Source of the DNA: Planctomycetota bacterium
GTDB taxonomy: Bacteria; Planctomycetota; Planctomycetia; Pirellulales; Thermoguttaceae
Direction: 5' to 3'
NCBI GenBank assembly: GCA_023397045.1
Contig: JAEWUR010000499.1
Span: forward strand, 1 to 5,057
Length of the DNA: 5,057 nt
The number at the start of each line of letters is the position of its first letter. Positions within the stretch are counted from its first letter, which is position 1. Below are positions 1-5,057 of the stretch, piece after piece. The notes under the pieces are model-generated. The model did not search any database. It was not told where the DNA came from and worked only from the letters and a program-made list of their open reading frames with translations. Made by a program: the position numbers and the translations under genes.

Positions 1-1
1 G

Positions 2-2089
2 CTTCCCCTGGATACCGCTTTCGCTTTGGAGGTTTTTCTTCCCATCCTGGTTCTACTGCTGGGGACGATCATTTTTTTGCGCCGGTATGTCGATTTCACG
101 GCCGCCTGCCTCGGCGCACTCATGGCCACGTTTTCGGCGATGTTCATCGAGCATCTGCAACACCCGCAGATTGCGATGGTGCTGGCGCACGTCCCCTGGC
201 TGCTCGCAGCGATCGATGAAACCGTCCGGGCGGCCACCGCTGCCCGACGGCGATTGGCGTTCCTCGCCGTCGCCCTGCTTGTCGGATCGCAGATTCTCCT
301 GGGGCACCCCCAGGCGACATGGATTTCGCTGTTGACCTGCGCGACGTTCGGAGGATTTCTGCTCGTCGTGCAGCGATCCGATTGGTTTCGCTGGCTTGCC
401 ACAGCCGGCGGCTTCCTGTTGGGAATCGGCTTGGGATCGGCCCAATTGTTTCCAACCTACGACTACTTCTTAAGCTCGGACCGTGCGGCCAAGGGCGTCG
501 ACGTCTTCCATCCCGCCATCACCCGGACCTCCTTTGTCGAGAACATCGCTCCTTGTAGGATCGGGATGGGATTCACGATGTTTCCAAACTACGTTGGGTG
601 TGTCGCGCTGGTACTGACCCTATGGTGGCTCACCGCCTGTTGGAGTCGCCATTCGGACATTCCGACAAAGGACTGCGGAAAAGCTGCATATCTCCGATCT
701 GAAAAAAAACGCTGGAGCCCGATCCAACAATTGTCGGTCTGGGCGGTTCTCACGACCATCGTCATGGCCGTCCTGGCGATGGGGCGCGAAGGCGGTCTCT
801 ATCGGCTGTTGACCTTGCTTCCGGTGATCGGCGGCTTTCGAGGACCGGGACGATATTTGATCGTCACTCAGTTTTGCGTGGCAATGATCGCAGCCATTGC
901 GTTCGCGCATCTGCTCGCCCTCAGCCGCAACAGCCCAAAGCCTGCGTGGCGACACTTGGCGCTGCCTTGGCTGGCGACGGCCGCGTCGATCGTCGTCGCC
1001 GCATATTTCTATGCAACGCGCCCCGCCGATGTCTTTGCCGGCCGCGACTTCCGATGGCAGTATTACGCAGGGCCTATATTGATTGGCTCCGCAACCATCG
1101 CATTGACCCTTGCCGCTCGCGGTCGACGCGTTGGGCTGCTGATGTTGGCGCTGTTGGCGGCAATCGACATGGGGATTTACAACGTCGATACTGAGATGGG
1201 CCGAACTTATTGGCACAATCTGCCAAGCTGCCAGGAGTTTCTCGCGACGCTTCGCTCCGACAAAATACCGGATTCAAGATTCTGCGCCCCTCCGCCGTCG
1301 TGCGAAGGACGCATTTGCCAGGAATTCGTCAACAAAGGCGATTGGTTCACGCACGTCAATCGTCAAAGCCTGACGGGCCACCGCGTGATCAACGGCTACG
1401 CCGCGATGTCGCCCGTCCGAAAACTCGATTACCGCGACGTTCATGCGTTGCGAGTGGCCGGGGTCGCATGGTACTGGCAGCCGCGCCACGAGCCGTTCCG
1501 ATTGACCGGCGTACCGCCGATTCCCGAAGGCGCCTGGGGCGCCATCCCAAATCCGCTTCCCCGCCAGCGATTGGTCGCAAAGGCCGAAGTCAGCCGGGAT
1601 CCGTTCAACGATCTGAAGAACATCGACGTCGACACGACGGCATTGGTGACTCATTCACTTTTCTTGTCATCTTCGACGCCGGGCAGGGCCGAACTCATCA
1701 ATGACCGACCGGGAAAAATCTGGATTGACGTCGAAACACCCGCTCGCCAGCTCTTGGTCCTTTCCGAGAGCTATTCACCCGATTGGCAGGTCCGCATCGA
1801 TGGGCAGCCCGCGACCGTCGAACGGGTCAACGGCGACTTCCAAGGCTGTCTTGTAAACGCAGGAAAGCACCGCGTAGAGTTCACTTTCGATTCTCCGAGC
1901 GTTCGCTTCGGACGCAACATCTCGCTGGCATCGCTGGCGTTTGTGTTCGGCGCGGCCTTCTTTCCGGCAGGCACCGGCCTACGACGGCGCACTGCCGGCG
2001 CAAGTTCGCAATCCTTCACAAAAACACCTTATTACATCAGCCGGAATGATCGTGATGCGCAACTCGGTCGCGCGACGCTCAAACCATGA
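2..2089 (+). CDS. YfhO-like polytopic membrane protein, putative GT-C type glycosyltransferase (5' partial)
   Basis: The frame is open from the first bases of the window with no convincing start, so the N-terminus lies upstream; a TTG at 26 is merely the first possible start codon. Residues below count from that TTG. About twelve hydrophobic segments are visible, roughly at 4-18, 26-41, 50-62, 77-93, 99-115, 122-141, 188-206, 236-253, 275-298, 309-330, 347-364 and 368-385. An extracytoplasmic-looking domain follows (about 390-628), then a final segment (632-648). Family-like stretches are GHPQATW (93-99), GSAQLFPTYDYF (137-148), GGFRGPGRYL (269-278) and the C-terminal SESYSPDWQVRIDG (580-593). 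YfhO proteins are usually around 800-900 residues, so the part missing is modest. In Bacillus and Listeria, YfhO-type proteins take part in transferring sugars from a lipid carrier to envelope polymers outside the membrane; that role here is inferred by homology. The substrate is unknown. The TGA stop is 19 bases before the next gene. Confidence 0.85.
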   Translation, partial: LPLDTAFALEVFLPILVLLLGTIIFLRRYVDFTAACLGALMATFSAMFIEHLQHPQIAMVLAHVPWLLAAIDETVRAATAARRRLAFLAVALLVGSQILLGHPQATWISLLTCATFGGFLLVVQRSDWFRWLATAGGFLLGIGLGSAQLFPTYDYFLSSDRAAKGVDVFHPAITRTSFVENIAPCRIGMGFTMFPNYVGCVALVLTLWWLTACWSRHSDIPTKDCGKAAYLRSEKKRWSPIQQLSVWAVLTTIVMAVLAMGREGGLYRLLTLLPVIGGFRGPGRYLIVTQFCVAMIAAIAFAHLLALSRNSPKPAWRHLALPWLATAASIVVAAYFYATRPADVFAGRDFRWQYYAGPILIGSATIALTLAARGRRVGLLMLALLAAIDMGIYNVDTEMGRTYWHNLPSCQEFLATLRSDKIPDSRFCAPPPSCEGRICQEFVNKGDWFTHVNRQSLTGHRVINGYAAMSPVRKLDYRDVHALRVAGVAWYWQPRHEPFRLTGVPPIPEGAWGAIPNPLPRQRLVAKAEVSRDPFNDLKNIDVDTTALVTHSLFLSSSTPGRAELINDRPGKIWIDVETPARQLLVLSESYSPDWQVRIDGQPATVERVNGDFQGCLVNAGKHRVEFTFDSPSVRFGRNISLASLAFVFGAAFFPAGTGLRRRTAGASSQSFTKTPYYISRNDRDAQLGRATLKP

Positions 2090-2095
2090 ACCGAC

Positions 2096-2099
2096 GGAG
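2096..2099 (+). promoter_or_regulatory. Ribosome binding site of the methyltransferase
   Basis: GGAG lies 9 bases before the ATG at 2109. It supports that start over the in-frame ATGs at 1941, 2046 and 2055, which lie inside the YfhO-like gene. It also disfavours the ATG at 2100, which almost touches the motif. Confidence 0.6.
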
Positions 2100-2108
2100 A
2101 TGGTTCCC

Positions 2109-2996
2109 ATGTCCTACAGTCAATCCCCGGCGAGTCCCTCGCGGCCGTCAATCGGCGGTCCGCGACTGCCCGACGATGCGACTTGTTTCAATTATGACGC
2201 CATTCCCATCGGATACTATCAAGAGGTCGCCGAATCGGGCCATCCGGTCCGGCGGGCGTGGCATCTTCAGAAGTTCAACCGCATCATCGAATGCATGCCG
2301 AAAACGCCCGGCCAGTCGATTCTCGATATCGGCTGTTTTGCAGGAACGTTTCTCTCACTGCTCCCTGGCAGCATATTTAGCTTTCAACTTGGCGTCGATA
2401 TTCTTGAAAAGCAGACCGCCTATGCGAATCAACGGTTCGGAACGCCTTTCCGGTCGTTCCGCCACATTCACGACGTGTCGTGTCTGGCGAAGATCGAGCA
2501 GAAGTTCGACTGCGTCACGTTGATTGAGGTCATCGAGCATTTGCACGAAACGGAGATCGATGAATTGTTCCGGCAAATCAGCGAGCGGTTGAACGACAAC
2601 GGTTTGCTGATCCTATCGACTCCGAACTATGCAAGCTGCTGGCCGCTTCTGGAAATCGCGGTCAACCGTCTTTCCGAAGTATCCTACGAAGAGCAGCACG
2701 TTACGAAGTTCAACTATTTCACGTGCCTGTCGAAACTTCAGCGAATTTCGCGCGCCATGTCCGCCGACTTCGAGTTGGTTAACCGAACGACGACGCATTT
2801 TCTTGCGCCGTTTTTGGCGTCGATTTCCTTAAAACTGTCGATGAAGCTGTCCAGCATCGTCCCGTTCCAAATCTGGAAGAATCCGTTCGGCAACCTGATC
2901 CTTCTCAGCTTCCGAAAGAAAGCGGCGACGGTGCTTTCGAGCCAATCGGGCGAGGCTCGCCACATCGATGTTCCGCGTCGGGCCAAAGCCGCCTAG
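2109..2996 (+). CDS. Class I SAM-dependent methyltransferase
   Basis: This is a 295-residue protein with a Rossmann-type methyltransferase core of the UbiG / Methyltransf_11-23 kind. Visible motifs are motif I, ILDIGCFAGTF (71-81), where the usual third glycine of DxGCGxG is F77. The strand 2 acidic residue is D97 in GVDI. A motif IV-like segment is FDCVTLIEVIEHL (133-145), and the segment around LLILSTPN (166-173) is the usual strand 5 region. SAM binding follows from these motifs; the acceptor is not recognisable. The N-terminal stretch around residues 37-60 (YYQEVAESGHPVRRAW onward) and the EEQHVTKFN segment (194-202) resemble methyltransferases found in surface-polysaccharide clusters, by recall only. 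The reading frame extends upstream to an ATG at 1941, but I chose 2109 because of the GGAG site and because the earlier region lies within the preceding gene. It probably forms an operon with the YfhO-like gene. The protein has no signal peptide or clear membrane segment, so it should be cytoplasmic. Confidence 0.85.
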   Translation: MSYSQSPASPSRPSIGGPRLPDDATCFNYDAIPIGYYQEVAESGHPVRRAWHLQKFNRIIECMPKTPGQSILDIGCFAGTFLSLLPGSIFSFQLGVDILEKQTAYANQRFGTPFRSFRHIHDVSCLAKIEQKFDCVTLIEVIEHLHETEIDELFRQISERLNDNGLLILSTPNYASCWPLLEIAVNRLSEVSYEEQHVTKFNYFTCLSKLQRISRAMSADFELVNRTTTHFLAPFLASISLKLSMKLSSIVPFQIWKNPFGNLILLSFRKKAATVLSSQSGEARHIDVPRRAKAA

Positions 2997-3039
2997 TGCC
3001 CCTGGCTCAGAGTATTTGCCGTGCCGTTTCGAGTAATGC

Positions 3040-3071
3040 GCATGAACCCCTGCTGGATTCATGCTTGTTTT
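3040..3071 (+). terminator. Putative rho-independent terminator after the methyltransferase gene
   Basis: An inverted repeat, GCATGAA (3040-3046) and TTCATGC (3058-3064), forms a perfect 7-bp stem with an 11-base loop, followed directly by TTGTTTT (3065-3071). It lies 43 bases past the methyltransferase stop, in the 112-base gap between convergent genes (2997-3108). The stem has only three G-C pairs and the T-tract is interrupted, so it is a weak candidate. In the minus direction no T-tract follows, so it probably does not serve the GTPase gene. I see nothing else in this gap. Confidence 0.45.
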
Positions 3072-3108
3072 CCTTGGCGTAACCGGCATAGACATAATGG
3101 AAGACGTG

Positions 3109-5040
3109 CTAGGTTGCGGGCTGAATCGCGACGACGACCTGCTGCCGCAAACCGGCCACGTCGCGTTGAAGTGCAATCAACTGCTGCCGAAACCGCTCAA
3201 CGCTGCGGCATTCGCTCTCCAGATGCGAAAAGACGCCGCCAACCGCGTCGCTGTTCTGCCAGCCGACGGCCAGCCGCTCGATTTCGCCTCGCAAACCGCG
3301 CCGCAGGCGATGACAGAACATCCAGAGAAGCAGCAGGCACCACAATACGAGCCAAAACAGCGCGGAGACATAGAACTCCAGCCCAAACACCGGCCCGGGC
3401 GACTCGGCCAACCACGAATCGTAGAAGAAATTCTTCCCGAGCCGATACAGAAGCATCCCGAGCATCGCCAGCAACGCCGCTTCGTAAAACACGCGCGTCA
3501 ACCAGCCCGTTTGACGTCGCGCAAGCCGGTCAACAAGCGATTCCAACTGGCCCGATACTTGCGCGACGAATCCCCGGGCGGCCGACTCGGCCTCGGCGCT
3601 GACGGCGCTCCACGACGCCCCACTGCGATCGAGCCCCGCCTCGAGGGCGTACCCGTCGACGATGATCGACGCTTTGCGCAACTCGGCCGGATCGAACCCA
3701 TCGACCGCCTCGACAACGCCCCGGTCGGCCTCCTGCGATTTCTGATGCCGCCGCCACGTCCGCGCGCCCTCCATCGCACCCCACAGAGCCATTTGGGCGG
3801 GCGTCTTCGCCCGATAAAGCAGCGCCCCGGAGACCAGACCGCCGATCCCCTGATACACCCGCAAGACCAACGCGAACGGGCTGAGCCCCCAACGCGACGC
3901 CGCTTGACCCAACAACCGATTTTCCCACGGCCGGCGGTTGCTCAACAATCCGGCCTTCATCTCGCCGGCAATTTGCCGGGCAAGCACGCCGCGCTGTTCG
4001 TCAATGGCGTTCCGCACTTCCTCGATGTTCGGCATCGCCTCATCGATCCGCCGGCCGCACGCATCGAGCGTATCGCCGATCAGTTCCAGAAAATTGGACC
4101 GCCGAATCCGGTTGCCCGCCGCCCCGGCCATCCGCCGCGTCAACAAATCAAGCAGGTCGGCAAACTCGCCGCGCGGCTGCAAACCATTTTGCGCATCGGC
4201 CAACGCCTGAAGCGAATCGACGCGAAAGATGATTCGTCCCCTCTCCCTTTGGGAGAGATCCCTATCCTGTCCCCTCTCCTTTTGGGAGAGGGCTAGGGTG
4301 AGGGCGATGTCCGTCGAAACATCCTTCTGCACCAGTTGATGGCTCGCACCGCCCTCACCCCCGGCCCCTCTCCCGCCGGGAGAGGGGAGACTGCCATCAC
4401 TCTCCAAAACGCTCCGCCAATCGTCCCGGATGTCGTCCTCCGTGTCGGCATGCGTCTGGACGAAAACCAGATGCGCGCCCGGCACCGCGGCGGCCAGTTC
4501 ATCGCCAACCCTCGCGCTCCGATATTTCTGCTGCGTCGCCGCGACCAAAAGCACATCGCAATGCGGCAGAATCGCCCGCAACCGCGCCAAGTTGTTTGCG
4601 TTTCCGTCGGTTTCTTCGGTCGTATCCGGGTCGGGGCAATCGATCAGCACCAGATCGCGCAGCGACGGCCGATCACATTGAATCCACTCAACGCTGCCCG
4701 GATCGATGCCGAGCATCTCGGGCGGAAGATCGCTGCGCGACAACAGCGTCGGCCGCATCGTCGTCGGTCGCGCCCGGCCCGTCCGCACGACTTCGGCCCC
4801 AACGATCGCGTTGATCAACGCACTTTTTCCGACACCGGTCCCGCCGAGCGTTGCCACGACCAACGGCGCTTCGATCCGAACGCGCAGCGACGCCGCCCGC
4901 TCGCTCAGCCGACGCACCAAAGCCCGACATCGCTGCGCAGGCTGCCACGCCGGCGCACCATCGGCCCAGCCGTTGAGCCGATCGACCAGACTGTCGATCT
5001 CGGCCAGCAGTTCCAGATGTGCAAGTTCGGAGCTTGGCAT
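3109..5040 (-). CDS. Membrane-anchored P-loop GTPase with in-frame repeat insertion
   Basis: This 643-residue protein has an N-terminal GTPase domain and a C-terminal membrane anchor. The P-loop (G1) is GGTGVGKS at 66-73. A likely G2 is the TT pair in RPTTMRPT (91-98). The G3 position is IDCPDPDT (133-140), which lacks the usual DxxG glycine. The G4 position is THAD (196-199) instead of NKxD/TKxD, and a G5-like VDS lies at 274-276. A middle helical-looking region follows (about 310-510). Hydrophobic segments are at about 517-533 and 556-576, with a charged tail that could be coiled (about 580-640). GTP binding is strongly supported; the cellular role is unknown. Residues about 217-268 are encoded by palindromic repeats and are probably not ancestral. 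The ATG at 5040 has no ribosome binding site in the 17 bases available and the frame stays open to the window edge, so the true start could lie further upstream. The gene converges on the methyltransferase gene and shares no obvious function with it. Confidence 0.85.
   Translation of the reverse strand: MPSSELAHLELLAEIDSLVDRLNGWADGAPAWQPAQRCRALVRRLSERAASLRVRIEAPLVVATLGGTGVGKSALINAIVGAEVVRTGRARPTTMRPTLLSRSDLPPEMLGIDPGSVEWIQCDRPSLRDLVLIDCPDPDTTEETDGNANNLARLRAILPHCDVLLVAATQQKYRSARVGDELAAAVPGAHLVFVQTHADTEDDIRDDWRSVLESDGSLPSPGGRGAGGEGGASHQLVQKDVSTDIALTLALSQKERGQDRDLSQRERGRIIFRVDSLQALADAQNGLQPRGEFADLLDLLTRRMAGAAGNRIRRSNFLELIGDTLDACGRRIDEAMPNIEEVRNAIDEQRGVLARQIAGEMKAGLLSNRRPWENRLLGQAASRWGLSPFALVLRVYQGIGGLVSGALLYRAKTPAQMALWGAMEGARTWRRHQKSQEADRGVVEAVDGFDPAELRKASIIVDGYALEAGLDRSGASWSAVSAEAESAARGFVAQVSGQLESLVDRLARRQTGWLTRVFYEAALLAMLGMLLYRLGKNFFYDSWLAESPGPVFGLEFYVSALFWLVLWCLLLLWMFCHRLRRGLRGEIERLAVGWQNSDAVGGVFSHLESECRSVERFRQQLIALQRDVAGLRQQVVVAIQPAT
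4241..4257. repeat. Palindrome 1: truncated repeat unit
   Basis: CTCTCCC (4241-4247) and GGGAGAG (4251-4257) form a perfect 7-bp stem with a TTT loop. It lacks the GGGTGAGGGC tail of the other two units, so it looks like a partial copy. It encodes LSQRE on the minus strand. Confidence 0.75.
4272..4305 (+). repeat. Palindrome 2 with GGGTGAGGGC tail
   Basis: CCCTCTCC (4272-4279) pairs with GGAGAGGG (4285-4292) in an 8-bp stem with a 5-base loop. The trinucleotide CTA and then GGGTGAGGGC (4296-4305) follow. The tail is an exact reverse complement of GCCCTCACCC at 4351-4360. The plus strand is given as the orientation in which the hairpin precedes the tail. Confidence 0.75.
4351..4387 (-). repeat. 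Palindrome 3 with GGGTGAGGGC tail, inverted relative to palindrome 2
   Basis: CCCCTCTCCC (4365-4374) and GGGAGAGGGG (4378-4387) form a perfect 10-bp stem with a GCC loop, the strongest hairpin in the window. Read on the minus strand, the stem is followed by the GGGTGAGGGC tail (4360-4351). It is thus the same unit as 4272-4305 in the opposite direction, with its own loop sequence. Confidence 0.8.
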
Positions 5041-5057
5041 GGGAAGCGGATCAGGGG

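Larger units (their letters stand above)
4237..4392 (-). repeat. Composite REP/MITE-like palindromic repeat inside the GTPase gene
   Basis: This region of about 156 bases holds three palindromes of the CTCTCCC-loop-GGGAGAG kind, two of them in inverted orientation with matching GGGTGAGGGC tails. About 45 bases of non-repetitive spacer (4306-4350) lie between the tails. It encodes about 52 residues (217-268) rich in G, S, R, Q and E, including LPSPGGRGAGGEG, LTLALSQKERG and LSQRERG. Such peptides are typical of translated intergenic palindromic repeats in bacteria, from memory. The outer boundaries are estimated from where palindromic sequence stops and normal-looking protein resumes (IIFRVDSL). 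No target-site duplication is obvious. Confidence 0.75.

Noticed and set aside
702..709. Run of eight A bases in the YfhO-like gene as a slippage site
   Set aside because: It encodes EKKR in a polar loop between membrane segments, and the normal frame continues with family-like sequence, so no programmed shift is needed.
620..1216. 198-codon open frame on the minus strand opposite the YfhO-like gene
   Set aside because: It overlaps conserved membrane segments of the sense gene, and its translation shows no recognisable motif.
1941..2108. Upstream extension of the methyltransferase to the ATG at 1941
   Set aside because: It would overlap the YfhO-like gene by about 150 bases, the added residues look like out-of-frame coding sequence, and a better ribosome binding site serves the ATG at 2109.
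3061..4296. Long open frame on the plus strand (411 codons) opposite the GTPase gene
   Set aside because: It is antisense to a gene with clear GTPase motifs; its translation is rich in P, R and Q with no domain or plausible start signal, as expected from a GC-rich shadow frame.
4241..4387. Repeated CTCTCCC/GGGAGAG units as a possible CRISPR array
   Set aside because: There are only three units, of differing length and orientation, with irregular spacing, and they lie within a coding frame.
4237..4392. The inserted region as an intron or intein
   Set aside because: It is too short, shows no splice or intein motifs, and consists of simple palindromes that are read through without a stop.

Overview
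The window carries three protein-coding genes and one cluster of palindromic repeats. The DNA is fairly GC-rich. The combination of a YfhO-like membrane protein, a large membrane-anchored GTPase of a poorly described type, and hairpin repeats of the CCCTCTCCC/GGGAGAGGG type suggests a Gram-negative environmental bacterium. My best guess is a planctomycete, but no rRNA or other marker is present, so this rests on general resemblance only.

Layout. Positions 2-2089 (+) hold the 3' part of a large polytopic membrane protein of the YfhO / GT-C type, whose 5' end lies before the window. Nineteen bases after its stop, behind a GGAG ribosome binding site, a class I SAM-dependent methyltransferase runs from 2109 to 2996 (+). 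The spacing suggests that the two are co-transcribed and serve the same envelope-glycan or lipid-linked sugar pathway, although the substrate cannot be read from the sequence. A 112-base gap (2997-3108) contains a hairpin with a T-rich tail, a plausible terminator for this pair. The convergent gene on the minus strand (5040 down to 3109) encodes a 643-residue P-loop GTPase with two C-terminal membrane segments.

The most notable feature lies inside the GTPase gene. About 156 bases (roughly 4237-4392) between the codons for the G4-like motif (THAD) and the G5-like region (VDS) consist largely of three perfect palindromic hairpins. Two of these carry a shared GGGTGAGGGC tail and face each other in inverted orientation. 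The repeat is read through in frame and adds about 52 low-complexity residues to the G domain. This looks like a REP/MITE-type element captured as coding sequence. I found no CRISPR array, RNA gene, insertion sequence or defence system, and the rest of the window is ordinary.
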